A DNA stretch of 64,000 bases from Cannabis sativa (GCF_029168945.1 NC_083605.1:24379280-24443279), one strand, 5' to 3'. Numbered from the stretch's first letter, positions 34,013 to 47,793 are shown. The notes: generated by a model not told the origin, from the sequence alone. A program made the numbers and translations.

Positions 34013-37000
34013 GTGAGCGTCTTCTTCTCTCTATCATTCCTGGTAAGTATCTAATCTTTTACTTAATGCCAAAATGATTCTATCATTTTCTAATGTTAAA
34101 GTTGGTTTTTTTTTTTGTCACTTTGACATTAGATTCAAAATTTCTGGGCTATCAATATTATATACTGCAACAATAATGAGATTGAACCATTTAATACAGT
34201 AGAGTACCATTTGAATGTATTAAAATTCATTGAGGTACACATCTAATCACATGACTTTATTTGTTATTTTTGAATTATTACTATTCACGATTTTGCTTCT
34301 TTTTTATTAAACATAAATGTTGTGAACTTATTGTAATGATATAGGAAGCCCAGTTGAACCTATCGATGGATCATTTTACAGTGAACATTTTATCATCTAA
34401 AATGATAATCACATAAAAGAAATTGAAAAGAAAGAAATTGGTTCGATTGAAAAAAAAAATCAAAAAATATTTCTATGGCATTCAAAGGAAAAGTTAAGAG
34501 ATAAACCTTAATTGTGCAGAGTTATTGATGACAGTGTTGGCAAACGGCGGTGCGAGTGATCGGGGAAGGAGAAGGTTCCTGCGATTGAACTTGAGGAGCC
34601 GCAATATACAATATGTCTGGGTTGATTTTACGATTGAAAAAAACCCTCAATAAAATGATAATTTTTTAATTTAAATGAGAGTAATTGGGTCAACTAAAAA
34701 ATTCATTAAACCCAAATTTCAGCTTCCCGTAAAAGCTAAAATCTAAAAGTTGGTGTGTGCCAACTTTAACTAAAAGCCACAATTTTAGCTTAAATTTTAA
34801 AATAAGCTATTTTTTTTATTTTACCAAACACTTTTTAAGCAACAACTTTTTCAAAAAGCACTTTCAACTTTTTAAAAAGCTATTCAAAACGGACCCTTAA
34901 TTGTGTCTTATTATATAATTTATTATATGTGAATTAATATGATATATGACGTGTTAAGACCCCGCTGGTGAGCCAGGGGATTTTAGTAATTTTGACTCGA
35001 GGAGGGTAAAACTATGAGTTTAATTTAATTATGCGCTTATGGACTACATTATTATATAATATGCTTGTTTTGTTCTTTTTCAGGTGTGTTCTGACAAGTC
35101 GGGGCGGTGTAGTCACAACCGGGTATTTCGGGTCAAATCAAGTTCAGGGCTGAAATATAATTTTGGGACAATTTATTGGTATATAATTTATGAGTGATTC
35201 ATCTAAAAATTATTTGGTTATGTGATGTGTGTTGGAAATGACCTATTTGACCTTAATTGAAATGTGTGTGTTATATGGCCCTAGGGGCATTTTTGTCATT
35301 TTGGGCATTTGAATTATTTACAAAAATGGGATTTTTGGCATTTTAGAAAATCAACTTCTGCTTTGTTCTTGCCCTAGCCGAATCCCCCCCCCCCCTCTCT
35401 CTCTTTCTCTCAAATTTGCTTTGCTTTGATTGTTCTTTGCATTTGAGTTGGTGGTATTGAAGCTTAGGATCTAGAGCTTGGTTTTGAGAAGGTTTGAGGT
35501 AATTTTCACCTTTGATTTTGAATTTAATTGCTGGAGTTTGAAGTTGTTTAAATATATTTAATTGTTGTTTTGCTCTTGATTGCATGAATAAAGAAATGGA
35601 TGGAATTAAGATGCTTATGCTATTTCCTCTAGCTTGATGGGGTTCAATTTATTGTTGTGATTATTTGGAATTTGGACTGAGTTTAATGTGTAAAATTTAA
35701 GTTTGAGAATCTGATTTTTGATTCTCTTCATTGTGGTATGAATGATGGTGAAGCATGTTGTGATTTTCATGTTCTTGAATTTACATGGTGTAAAGATTTG
35801 CTCATGTGTGAGCTTATGTTTGAGTATGTTTAAATCTGATTTTAGAGCATGTTATTGTTGGATTTTGATGCACGTTATATGTATTTTAATGCCCTGCTTT
35901 AGTACTTGCTAGTTTGTTGAGGATGATTTTGAATCATATGTAAATTTGGCTTGAGTTAGGTGTGTTTAAGCATGAAATTCGAAGCTGAAAGTGGGTTGAT
36001 CTGGGTTTGGAACCCAGGGCCCGCGGCCTAGCTCCTTGGGCGCCGCAGTCCGCCTCTGTCTTGTGGCCTGGGATTTGAACCCAAGTGCTGCGGCCCCATG
36101 TGGGGAGTGCCGCGACCCGCCCCCTTGTTTCTGGGCAGATTCGAATGCGAAATTCAAATACTCATAACTTTGTGATCTGGACTCTGTTTCGGGAGTTCTA
36201 TATATCATTAAAAAGCTCGTTTTGAGCTCTATATGAATATCTGTGAATTGAATGCCAATTTTATATTATGTGAAAGTGGAATTAGGGATTAACCCTATAT
36301 TTGTGACTAGGATTACCGACACTTGGTCAATAGCACCTAGGGATTTGGAATCTCCACGTTTGCAGAACATCTGGTAAGATAGTAGTTTAGCATGTAGAGT
36401 AATGCGCGGTGGCGCTTATATTGGAAATAATATATGTGAGTAATTAGAAACTGGGATTGGAGTTATTACCCTAATATAAGCGGTTAATGGCCTAAGGTTA
36501 TTACCCTAGTGATTAATAATGTGTAAATGCTATGCCATGTTAATTATATGTGTATATTGAGATTTAGGGTTATGCGTTCAAGACAGAATAGAACTGAGAT
36601 GAACCGTTCTAAGGCCTTATTGTATATAGACGTGTGAGCGTGACACGTAGGTCTATGCTACATAGACATAAATAGGCATGTGAGTGTAACATGCAGGTCT
36701 ATGTCATACAAATAAAGGTGAAATGGCATTAATGTTTATATGATGTGTTATTTATGATTATTGGTATTTTATACTGTCTTGCTGGGCTTGGCTCACGGGT
36801 GATCTACTGTTTAGGAAAGGGTAAATCTGTCTCTGATCAGCCATGAGTGCGAGAGCTGGGCGATGTATGTACATGTTCGGGCCACACTAGACCAAGCAGG
36901 TTGGGGTCTAGTAGTGATGAACTTTTGTAATCCTATTTTACTGCTTAGGTCGGCTAGTGGAAAGACTTGTAATATTTTGAAAAATATTTTTGGAATCCCG

Positions 37001-37168
37001 AAATATGTAACTTTCATTGTAAAGTTAAAATTATTACAAGTTTTATTTTCATTCTATTTTCGTTTAAAGTTTAAAGTTCCCGCACTTTTCTGCTTAGTAA
37101 TCCCGTTTAGGGGATTAGGGTTCTTAATCACCTTGGGTAGCGTGCCTAATTGTTAGGGTGTTACAGTT

Positions 37169-37179
37169 TGGTATCAGAG
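37169..37179 (+). other. Primer-binding site of the plus-strand Gypsy element
   Basis: TGGTATCAGAG lies three bases after the LTR end (TTACA at 37165). It matches the 3' end of initiator-Met tRNA. Confidence 0.8.
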
Positions 37180-37496
37180 TGTCAAGGTTTTTAAACTTCT
37201 TGTAGACCAACCGAACATGTACAATCACCGTCAGAAACAAGCTCGACTCATGGTGCAGTAAGTGTTGAGAGTAAATGCTTTACTACTTATGTGATCATTT
37301 ATTTACTGTTTTCCATTTTAGGCAGTATGCGAGCATAGTTTTTATGTGATATATGATGTCATGCTTAAAATATTATATGATAAGTGTTTATTTAAATGGA
37401 ATAAATAGTTGAGTTAGGGTTTAAGGCAATAAGTGCATAAGTGTGGTATTGGTGTTTAACTCGTCGGGGTTGTTGATTACAAGGGTACTTGTAAAA

Positions 37497-38715
37497 ATGG
37501 ACCCTCCGCAATCATCTAGACCACAGGGCGAGCAAGTAGAGCCTGGGTTGACCAAACCAATCCAGCGGCACCGCCTGCGCCTCCGCAGAATCCAGGGGAT
37601 AATGCGAGGGTTGGCAATGCTAATCCACATGTTGACTGGCAGCAGATGTTTCAAGAAATGTGAGGTATCATACTTCGTCAAGAGGAAGAGTTGCGTCAGT
37701 TAAGGCAACCAGCACCAGCTACCCCTGTTGAGCAAGTGTTACCACCTGCACTTGTGTCAGTGCTGGGTAACCAGTGGTTCATGTTATCGCATAGAAATTC
37801 GGTGTTTGAGCGGTTTGTGAAGTTGCAACCTCCAAATTTTCTGGGAGGTACTGACATAATCAAAGTTGAGCAGTGGATGAGTACAATCACCCGAATCCTT
37901 GATAATATGGGGGTGACGGGAACAGAAAGAGTAAATTGTGCACTTTCATGTTACAAGATCATGCCCGCGTCTGGTGGGATATTGTGGGACAGACTCGAGA
38001 TGTTAGTGTGATGACTTAGGAAGAGTTCAAGAGTCTGTTTGAGGAAAAAATTTATAACATTGTTGTAAGGACTTCACATATGGAAGATTTTGTGAAACTA
38101 ACTCAGGGGAAAATGTCTGTGGCCGAATACACTATGGAGTTTGATCGGTTGTCCAAGTTTACTGGTGATCTGGTGCCTACAGATTTCACCAGGAAACAGA
38201 AATATGTGAGAGGACTGAATGCCACAATCAGTCGGGACTTGAAAATTACCACTACTCATGACACTTTGTGCAAGAAAGTGGTAGAGATAGCCCTAATTGC
38301 TGGGGAGGCTAAGCAACATGTAATAAAAGAACAAACAGCAAAGGATGCCACCATGGCATCGAATCCTCCGTCTAGTGGTAATATTAGTAAGGGGACCGAC
38401 GGTGGTAACCCTGATCACAAATGGAAGGCTGACGCTTCCGGAACATCAGGGGGTAATAGAAAGTTTCGGGGAAACAGAGGTGGTCGTCAGGGCCTCGGGT
38501 CTTCATTCCGATCTTATCCTGAGTGTCCAAAATGCAAGAAACACCATCAAGGTGAATGTCGGGCCAAGGCTTATTTCCAGTGTGGCATGGTGGGCCACTT
38601 TATCAGAGATAGTCCTCAGGCCAAGAAAGAGGAGCCTAAGAAGAATACTACTCAGAATTTGGGAGGAATTTTTACTATAACACAGGTTAACGCTGATGTA
38701 GTCCGTCAGTGGTGA
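37497..38715 (+). pseudogene. Gypsy gag, frameshifted
   Basis: The probable start is ATG 37497 (MDPPQSSRPQGEQ). Within the first 200 bases the frame shifts. The frame from 37691 gives FVKLQPPNFLGGTD and the gag-core VEQWMSTITRILDNMG. A second shift leads to the frame 38080-38715, with KLTQGKMSVAEYTMEFDRLS and a Gly/Arg/Asn-rich tail. The zinc knuckle near residue 165 of that frame reads AYFQCGMVGHFIRDS: the first and last Cys of the CCHC pattern are replaced, so nucleic-acid binding should be lost. The gene would form the particle coat. Confidence 0.85.
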
Positions 38716-38996
38716 CAGGTCAGTTATCTATAAATGGTTGTTCCTATACTGTACTGTTTGACTCGGGAGCTACTCATTCTTATGTGTCGAGTAGAATAAT
38801 TGAAAGTTTCTATAAACCGTGTGATATTTATGCTTCGGGGTTTGGTACCCTGTTATCTTCGGGAGATCTTATTATATCCACTAGGTGGATTCGGTCTTTG
38901 TCTTTTTGGATTGACGATTGTGAATTCACCGCCAATCTAATAGAGTTGCAACTGTCTGATTTTGATATAATCTTGAAAATGGATTTTCTAGTCTAA
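38709..38996 (+). pseudogene. Gypsy aspartic protease
   Basis: The frame contains the catalytic motif VLFDSGATHSYVS, followed by SFWIDDCEFTANLIEL and DIILKMDFLV, then a stop. In live relatives this domain reads GMDWL and runs on into RT. Here it is separated from gag by a stop and from RT by stops. It would cleave the polyprotein. Confidence 0.85.
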
Positions 38997-39027
38997 GTAT
39001 GGGGCAACGATCGACTGCAAGCGGACG

Positions 39028-39984
39028 ATGGTGGTGTTTGAGCCTGATAGTGCTAATCCAGCAGTGTTTGTGGGTAAAGTTCAGGGGACACGCATACCAA
39101 GAATAATACTTTTGAAAGAAAAGGATCTGATGAGCAGAGGTTGTCTGGGATTCATAGTCACTGTAGTGGATACCAACCAACCTGTGACATCTGGACCTGA
39201 AAACACAAGATTGGTGTGTGAGTTCCTTGACGTCTTTCCAGAAGATTTACCGGGATTGCCACCTACCTGGGAGATTGAATTTGTAATTGAATTAGTTTAA
39301 GGAGTAGAACCAGTATCAAAAGCACCGTATCGAATGGCTCCAGGAGAATTGAAAGAGTTAAAGATCCAAATTACAGGAGTTATTGGATCTGGGATTCATT
39401 AGACCGAGCTGCTCTCCTTGGGGTGCACCAGTATTATTTGTGAAGAAGAAAGACGGGTCGTTGTGAATGTGTATTGATTACAGGGATTTGAACAAGCTTA
39501 CCATCAAGAACAAGTATCCTTTACCTCGAATTGATGATCTTTTTGATCAATTGAAGGGGAAGACGATCTTCTCCAAGATCGATCTTCGCTCAGGCTATCA
39601 TCAGTTTAGAATTTGAGAGAAAGATATCCCAAAAACTGCATTCCATACTCGGTATGGACATTATGAATTTCTTGTGATGTCTTTTGGAATCACCAATGCC
39701 CCGACGACATTCATGGATCTTATGAATTGGGTATTCAAGGATTACTTGGATAGATGTGTGATCGTATTTATTGAAGACATCTTGGTTTATTCTGAATGAG
39801 AAGAGGAACATGAATTGCATCTCGATCGGCATTGCAATGGTTACGAAATCACAAGTTGTATGCTAAGTTCAAAAAGTGTGAATTCTGGTTATCTCATGTC
39901 TCTTTCTTGGGGCATATAGTAGATAAAGATGGGATCATGGTGGATCTGGCCAAGATTGAAGTTTTTTAGGATTGGCCAACACCA
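39028..39984 (+). pseudogene. Gypsy reverse transcriptase, broken and truncated by E2
   Basis: The connector reads VCEFLDVFPEDLPGLPP. After a frame change the RT core reads [51 protein letters not shown] and [12 protein letters not shown]. The catalytic pair in the last motif is normally DD; here it is ED, so the enzyme would be impaired even without the stops. At 39989 the coding sequence (WPTPKS...) is cut by E2 and continues at 50178. Confidence 0.88.
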
Positions 39985-39989
39985 AAATC

Positions 39990-41886
39990 TATTGGAATTT
40001 ATTTTACCAGGATCTTAGATCTACTCACAAGTATGTTGTTTAACACCCTAAATATGAACTTTCTAAAACGATGAAATAAACACATATAAAGTTAAGAAAA
40101 TCTTACACTGATGCAGCAGAATTAATGTCTCCTTCTACTCAGACCTCTAACCCTTGTATCCTTTCTGTAGCACAGTATAATCAAGATCTGAGCCCGATTG
40201 TCCTTCTTCTTTGAGTTTGATCCTTCACAGTCTTCCAATCTATGATTGAGTTACTGCTTGCTGTGTGTGGGCACTTACTCTTTCACTAGGGTTCGAAATT
40301 TTGGAAGAGAAAAGAGAGAGAGGGATTTCGGCCAATGTATAGAAAATAGGGAAGGCTCAGTTTTTCTGAAGAGAGAAATTTCTGACAGAAAAGCTTATGA
40401 AAACTTATTATTTGACTGAGCCATCACTTTCTATTTATAAGCAACTACTAGGTTTAGGTTAGGAATTATTTGGCATTAAAATAATGAAAATATTAATTTG
40501 AAAAAGTCAAACAAGTGACCGGCCATGGTGTAGTTTATGGGCCCACTTGATTTTGCAGTTTTAACAAATTTTATTTCTATTTTCTCAAAAACGCCAATTT
40601 TCCAATTCTAACCATTTAAATACCAAAACTAATTATTTAATAACTAAAATAGATTATTAAATAATATTGTCATTTAATTTAATTATTAACTAGACATATA
40701 AAGTCCATTAATAAATAAATAAACCTAGAATCTCTTTTCTTTACAATTTCACCCCTGCTTAGTGAAAATTCACAAAATTAGACATAGCCTAACTTTAGAA
40801 TTATAATTGATCAATCACGAATCAATTAATGAGCCTTACAAGCAAAATTTTCTCAACTAGAATGGGGACCATGGATCTATATGCTGAGCTTCCAATAAGT
40901 GAACCAAATTTACCAAGTAAATTCCTACTTATTAATTCTTCGTTGAATCCACTCTTAGAACTTAGAATTACACTCTCAGACTTATATAGAGCATATTATA
41001 TGTTTCACGATATCAATATGCTATCTCATTTAACCATTGTTATAATCTTATTGTGATTTAAAGATCCTCTATATAGATGATCTACATCGAGATGGGATAA
41101 TTTTACCATTCTCACTCCTCAATGTATTTTGCCCCTTAAAACACTTAGCTACCTGTAAATTGTGTTTAGTGATCTAATAATTAGTCAGTTAAAAAAGTGC
41201 TCATCCATTTACTTCTATTTGCTAAGCTCGAAGGGAATCATCACTTGACTTCTATACACCAGTAGAAGCTATAGATTCCATATTTATGTTCAGCACTCCC
41301 ACTCAATCATACTATCATGTTCCCAAAATATACGTATCACCCTGACCTAAAAGTAGGCTTAACTAATAAATCAAAGAACATGAATAGCACTCCTGAGTTG
41401 AGCCTAAGCATATCAGGATTTAGATTCTTTTAACCTTAAGATCAACTACTGATATTTACTTGGAAAGTATATATAACGGTAAGTTTGTAATATCTTAACT
41501 TAGTTAAAATATCAGTCCAGTCCAATGTATACTCCATACATTCGAAACTAGTATACTTTACTAATGTCCTGGAAAGAACATAACACTTACTCCAAGTGTA
41601 AGTACACATCATCACTGATTATCACATTAGTGTAAATCCAATAACACTGATGAAACAGGGACCAAGTCTTTTGATTCATATGATCACAATCACATTCCAC
41701 TGTGTTGACGATACTGTAATTGTGAATAAACATATGATCTGGATTTAACTGATTTTGTGTATAAAAGTAATAAACATATTAAACCATTAGCATGTAAAAT
41801 TCATGCAAACATTAATCACTTCAAATTTCTTATATTGATAACTAATTAGATTGTAAAGAGTTTTATTTAGGACATAAAACCCAACA
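39990..41886 (-). mobile_element. E2 LTR (3' LTR in element orientation)
   Basis: 1,897 bp, TATTGGAATTT...AAACCCAACA. The outermost dinucleotide is TA instead of TG, so in element orientation the 3' end reads ...CAATA rather than ...CAACA. The other E2 LTR keeps TGTTGG. The two LTRs differ visibly more than those of E1, so E2 is older. Confidence 0.9.
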
Positions 41887-41901
41887 AACTCCCACTTGCA
41901 C

Positions 41902-43705
41902 TAACATAAAACAAACTGTGCAAATAGGTCAATCTGATGTCTTGATCTTCAGATCAAGTGTAGTATATTTGAATCCACCCAAACTTCTGGAAACTAGTTC
42001 ATAAATACTCTTATGAAACATCCTTTACTATATGCTTTACTCATCAAGGGATACTGAAATCTTTACTGTTTTAAAAGTACATCTGAATTAACAGAAGACA
42101 TATCTCTCATATTTTAAAATGTGGAATTGAGATAATACAGTGTAGACTCTTCTTCAGTAATATAACTTTCTTGGTATTTTCGAATTTACAAAGTTATAAT
42201 TCTTCTCTGGTAGAGCTTGAATTATTATAGAATAATTCCTCCACCCCCAAAGTAAGCACCATCTCAAGGATTTCGAAATTAGATGGTGAGATACAAGGAC
42301 AACTGATACACAGTTCCTTAATATCTAACATATAGATCACTTTCATAAATCTTTCTTGAATATCTTCTAATGTTCCCTATTTGATTACATCTCAGATAGC
42401 TCCCACTCAATAGCAGATGTCTGGTTAAATAATACTTTTAACCTCTTATTGTTTGGAGAGTTACCTAGTTGTGACTTTTGTATTAGTCTGAAACTTTAAG
42501 TTAAGACTAAGTCATCAACATGGCAGACTAGTATTTGAAGTGAAAAATACATGCCAGAGATAAAGTAATCAAAATTAAGATACCATAAAATTTTATGAGG
42601 ATTAAGAATTCTAGGTTCAAGTCATTCGAATAGACTGAACTAGAGTTCTTTATCTTATTCTCATAACCCTGATAAGTTATACCTATCCATGTGTATGGTT
42701 AGATTTGCTTTTCAGTAGTGTTCTTAAGTACCTATCACAAGTATCAACCTGATGAAGATGGGTATAGAACTTTAAAATTCTCCCACTCAATTAAGGTGGT
42801 GTGAAACTTTATCAAAGAACTTTTATAGGTATCAAACTTTTACTTACAATAGTAAAACGAAATGAAACATACAATCAAGATCAAGCATTTATATTGATAA
42901 TAGCTAACTCATTATATTACTTCCATGTTTAAAGAAGATATGTGTTACATAGGGAATTGTGGAATAGACTTTACCCCTAAGTATATACATATAGGGTATT
43001 GTGGATAAACTCCACCCCTAAGTATATAGAGATTATGATCCACCCCTAAAGGTTGTAAAGATCATGATTCAGTGTGATAGAGTTTATGTGAAGTTGAATA
43101 CTATCCAGAGTTCATTAGATATAAAAGATCGTTGAACTGCATAGTTTTCTTAACTTTTCTCCACCCCTATCAGATCAAAAGATCCTTTTATTAAACAAAT
43201 TCTTAATAATTGTATTAGAATTAACAATTATTAATAAACATAGAAATAAATTCTAGTGTTTATTTAATATAACTCTATGAAGAGTTGTAAATATTATAGA
43301 ATTTGCATCAATAATAAAAACATTAACACATACAAACATATAAATATAATGTGGTAATAATTGATGAAGATAAATTAAATGAAGCTCAATCTCATTAATT
43401 GCAATTGTTGAATTCGAAAAAATTAAAGAAACTTTATTAATAATAAAAATGTATTGCAACAATATGAGAAAAACAGGGATAAATATCCCTAACTAAAATT
43501 TGAAATCTAAATTGTCTTTAAACCAAAACAATTAAATCAAATAAAATTTGAAGAGTTTCATCTTCATCTGGACGATTTCACCCTTGATCCAGCTTTCTGA
43601 TCCAACTCATTTGAGTTCAAGTAGCTTGGCCTATAAGAAGAAGAAACAAATAAACAAAGTTAGTCCAGATCATAAATCCAATTGGATAATAATTCACTAA
43701 AACTC
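41902..43705 (-). mobile_element. E2 interior between gag and the 3' LTR
   Basis: A 1.8-kb stretch where Copia pol would lie. I see no frame with integrase, RT or RNase H motifs. Many short words match the corresponding parts of E1 and E3, such as ATTCCACCCC(C/A)AAAGTAA and TTTCTCCACCCCTATCAG, so this is shared family sequence and not recent random decay. Confidence 0.6.
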
Positions 43706-44572
43706 TTAAAGTTTATAAATAGAAATACCTTGTTTCTTTGCAAGAAGTTTAGGACACTGGGGTTTCCAATGACCTTTCTCATTGCAGTAGAAACACTTTC
43801 CTTTAAGTGTAGCATCACCAGAAGCAGCAGCCTTTTTCTGTTTCATGGCTTTTGCACGCTTCTTGGTGTTCTTCCACTTCTTCTTCGATTTGGGTTTCGA
43901 AGTAGAGGCAACATTTGCTTCAGGTTTCATCGTTCCATTACCATTCCCAGGATTGTAAGGTTTACTCCCTTTCTTCTTGGGTCCTCCAATCAAATTTTCA
44001 TAAGTTTGAAGGTCATTGACTAACTCATGAAAGTCTATTTCCTTCTTATTCATGACATAATTTGATGTGTATGGTAGAAATGCTGGAGTTAGGCTATTCA
44101 AGATAAGGCTTACTTGAGTAGCACTATCTATTTCAGCACCATGATCCTGGGCTTCTTGGAAATAACTTGCCATGAGGAGAACATGGTCACGCACGTTTTG
44201 ATGAGGTTCCATCCGTGCATTAATGTACTTCTTAGTCACGTCAAAGCGTGACTGAAGTGATGCCTTACCGAATAGCTCATTTAACTTCGTCATAACTTCA
44301 GCAGCCTTCTCGGTTTTAGAAAATCGAGTTTTGAGGGTGTCAACCATGCTAGAAAGCATAAAGTATAGAGCTTTGTCATTTGCTTTTTGCCAACGCTCAT
44401 ACTTTTCTTTCACAGCTTTGGATGCATTGTCCCCAGGCACTTCAGGTGACGGCTCAGTTAAAACAAACAAGGCACTTTCTCCTATGAGAGCAATATTAAT
44501 GTTCTCATTCCATTTAGAAAAGGTAGATCCATTCTGCTTATTTTCAGTCAACAGTGATAACATGGGATTCAT
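43706..44572 (-). CDS. Copia-type Gag with CCHC zinc knuckle
   Basis: An open 288-codon frame starts MNPMLSLLTENKQNGSTF. The N-terminal half is the plant Copia gag domain (DUF4219/UBN2-like): FSKWNENINIALIGESALFV, YERWQKANDKALYFMLSSM, LFGKASLQSRFDVTKKYINA, VRDHVLLMASYFQEAQDHGA and VSLILNSLTPAF. A Lys-rich linker follows. The zinc knuckle CFYCNEKGHWKPQCPK keeps all four ligands (C-X2-C-X4-H-X4-C) near residue 265. Live Copia elements continue from here into protease; this frame stops at ISIYKL. It would assemble particles and bind element RNA. It is intact although the LTRs have diverged, and E1 and E3 lack it. Confidence 0.9.
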   Translation of the reverse strand: MNPMLSLLTENKQNGSTFSKWNENINIALIGESALFVLTEPSPEVPGDNASKAVKEKYERWQKANDKALYFMLSSMVDTLKTRFSKTEKAAEVMTKLNELFGKASLQSRFDVTKKYINARMEPHQNVRDHVLLMASYFQEAQDHGAEIDSATQVSLILNSLTPAFLPYTSNYVMNKKEIDFHELVNDLQTYENLIGGPKKKGSKPYNPGNGNGTMKPEANVASTSKPKSKKKWKNTKKRAKAMKQKKAAASGDATLKGKCFYCNEKGHWKPQCPKLLAKKQGISIYKL

Positions 44573-44749
44573 TTTGATAATACAGGATACTACAAAATAA
44601 TAGAATTCAACAAACAGAAATTAATAATGGTTTAACATAGAATCAATTCAGAAATTATAAGCACATAGCAAGTAGGAATGATATGAGAAAATACTTAAAA
44701 AAAATTCAATCCTAAATAATTTCCAAGGTTTTTCAACAAACTGATATCA

Positions 44750-44888
44750 GTGTCCCGTTTAGGCGAGAGTCAAAGTTACCATCTATTGAATAGAGTTGTC
44801 AGCTAATCTAAAATGTTAAACATTCTAGCAACCTTTTATTCGATCAAGATTGGAATCCAGCGTTGTCACATTTAGGCGAGAGTCAAGG
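44750..44888 (-). repeat. E2 leader repeats (GACTCTCGCCTAAA motif)
   Basis: Two copies of TGTC(CCG/ACA)TTTAGGCGAGAGTCAA on the plus strand, about 110 bp apart. They match the positions of the copies in E1 and E3. Confidence 0.7.
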
Positions 44889-47793
44889 CTATTCTATCTT
44901 ATGAGCTACTACCATTGTTTCGCAATTTGCAAGTCAAATATGGTCGCCACCATTAGGGTGATCCATACCATATAAAACACTTACAAACTACTTATATTTC
45001 GAGATTAAACGGTGCGAAATTGCTAATGAACGTTTCTCCATTAGGGAGGATTGCTCACTAAAACAAACGCGATGTAAAACCAACAATGGAGATCGAATAT
45101 CTTAATACTAATAAAGCTCATTATTTAAAATGTATTTTCTTTATTATTCTTATAAATATACTCATTAAATTCGAATTTAGAATTAAAAAATTCAAAAAAA
45201 ATTTAATATAATATTTATAAAATTACACTTAGATGGTGATTTGAAATAAAATTAATTTTTTCCATCTTAACAGTAATCTTAAATATAAATATTAAGGAAA
45301 TTAATTTAAGTTGTATTAATTTAAATTAATTAGCAACTTAAAATTTTCTTGAGAATATATTTATTGTATTCGAAAAATAAGTATAAAAACTTTATAAATT
45401 TTCGAAAATAATAAAACTTAGAAAAATACTTCAAGCAAAAATATCACCTATCTAGATTTTCTTTTGACTAGTTAATTCAATTTCTAATAATATATATTTT
45501 AAAATTCATTTATTTTAAATTAATCAATATATGAAAAAATCATTGATTTAAGTTGGTCCAAGAATTAATTAAAATAAATAATTAATTTACAACTCAATCT
45601 ATTTTTCAAGAAAATTCAAAATATTGCATAATTAAAATGCAATTTTCGAAATTGATTAATAAAATAAAAATATATATTGAAAATTACTTAAATTTAAGTT
45701 GAAAAATTAAATTTCAACCTAAAAATAATTTTCTATTTAATTAAGTGTTATGAAAAATAAATATTTATGTATCATGATAAGAATCAACTTAGATATTTAA
45801 TTTTTCAATTTAATTAAATGTATTAAATTCAAGAAATAAATAATTAAGTGTAGAGAAGGCTTAATTAATAATTTCTAGTTTAATACTAGGAAAAATATAC
45901 TTAAATAAAATTATTTAAATAATTAATTTCATAGTGTATAATATTTTCCTATTTAAATATTAGAAATAATAAGTAGTCTAGAAATAACTATCTAGAAAAT
46001 ATCTTATTTGACTAAGTATCTTTTCAACAAAAATCTGAAAAATATCTAATTTAAGTTGTGTAGAAAAAATCTAGAACTTAAATAATTTCAAATTTAGATT
46101 TAATTAAATATCAAAAATTAAGTTATAACCACTTAATTTGAAGAATATTCCATTTTAAGTTTAAAACTAACTTAAAAAATATCTTAAGAATCTTTAATAA
46201 CTAATGCCTAGGATTCCTCAACTTAATTTAAAATTTAAATAAAATATTCAAATTTAAGTTAGATATTAAAAATCAGTTGATATAACTAATTTATAACTTA
46301 AATAGGAATATTTAATTAAATAAGCTCCAGAAAGAATCTAGTTAGTTAAAATTCTTTATTTAATTAAATACAAGAAAAATACAAATAGTTTGTCTAGAAA
46401 TAATATCTAAAACTAAAGGTGTTTTTCTTAAAATTAACTTTAAAATATTAAAATGAAAATAAATTTCATATATTTTAAAAGTTAATAATGTTGCTAATTT
46501 AATTTTATTAGGTCAAACTAATATAATTAACCTAGTACAGTTATTCAAATCACGCAAATGAGTCTTCACAATTGGGGTAGTTCATGTGAAGGGGTGCTGG
46601 GTTCAGTATGTCGTACCCACTTCTATGGCTCCCAACTCTCACACAAGGCCCAAAAGAGAGGAATTTAACCTTAAAATAAATAACTGTTATTAATTGAATA
46701 GGTCCAAAAACTAAATGGACCTAAATAAAACCTATCATGGTGTGACATTTTATTTAGCAAGAACGCATCTATATAATAAAATAAACACATAGGCTCACAC
46801 AGGCACACTTTGGATGGGTCCTATCATGTTGCTAGGTCATACACAGATGAAAGAAGATTGTAAAATTTACCTGTTACAAATTATTAACTTGACCAAGGGA
46901 GCCATGAGTTAAAATCAAATCATTGGATCTGTCAACAAGTTAACCATGGCTATTTGCAATTTAGTAATAATAGGTTTTAAAAACTTACATACAAGCTAAA
47001 ACCACATACTCTTGCAACAAGGTAAGCTGGATAGTTGGAAGTAGGATTTATTTAATTTTAAATAAATAAATTTTGAAAATAAAATAATTAAATAAATAAA
47101 TAAAATTAATATTTAATTTTGAAAAATAAAATAAATAATAATATTAATTTATTTTTCGAAAAATAAAAAAAAATTAATTTAATTTCGAAATTATTTAAAA
47201 AATAAATATTTAAAGTTAAACCTACAATTTTGAAAAATTAAGTTTAAACTAACCTAAATATCATTTCAAAATTCGCTAACTACTTTTAAAAATTAAATGT
47301 TATTTTATAAATAAAAACTAAATAAAAAATTAAAAAAAGATAAATGAAATATCTTTTTCAGATTTTAAATTTAATTTAAATAAATAAAATAACAAAATTT
47401 AAAAGTTAGCAAAATATCTTACATCTATTTAAAATTACATGATTATAGTTATCTTATTTTAAATTTAAATAAGGTCAAAATATTTAAAAAAATTTAATTT
47501 AAAAAAAAAATTAAAATTTAATATCTGACCTTAAATTTAAAAATAAGATAAGATATAATCAAATTTAAAAATAAGATAGTTAATTAAGCAAAAAGATAGA
47601 TATTTACTAATTTCAAATTCTAATTACACTAATATCATTAATTAAAATAAAAAAAATATTAAATAAATTAATTATAATTAGAATTGAATTAGGAATAGTA
47701 AATATATAAAAACAAAACTACACAAAAAATCGGAACTTAAATCCATGAAAAAGCATGAAATAACGAAGAAAAACAAAAAATTTGCGAGCTGTA

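Larger units (their letters stand above)
29928..34896 (-). mobile_element. PIF/Harbinger DNA transposon, 4.97 kb
   Basis: The left end is GGGCCAATTTGGCACAGC. The right end, inverted, is GGGTCCGTTTTGAATAGC. Both ends carry GTGTTTGGTAAA further in. The 3-bp duplication TTA flanks it (29925-29927 and 34897-34899), the usual TWA target of this superfamily. It encodes the two expected genes in the same direction: a Myb/SANT-like ORF1 (33023-31982) and a DDE transposase (31700-30379), both with frameshifts. Between ORF1 and the right end it carries 1.9 kb of non-transposon-like DNA, including a cyclin D3-like fragment in the opposite direction (33728-34012). The remaining parts, 33024-33727 and 34013-34896, show no frame I recognise. 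Confidence 0.88.
29879..37165 (+). mobile_element. 5' LTR of a plus-strand Ty3/Gypsy element, split by PIF/Harbinger
   Basis: The LTR begins TGTAATACCCTAAG at 29879 and resumes after the PIF element at 34900. It ends GGGTGTTACA at 37165, giving about 2.3 kb once the insertion is left out. The PBS follows within four bases. It is related to the minus-strand LTR 1539-5425. Two repeats with TAGACGTGTGAG and TAGGTCTATG-type words (about 36620-36720) match the U3 repeats there. A poly-C/CT tract lies at about 35385-35410. The far LTR is outside the window. Confidence 0.8.
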
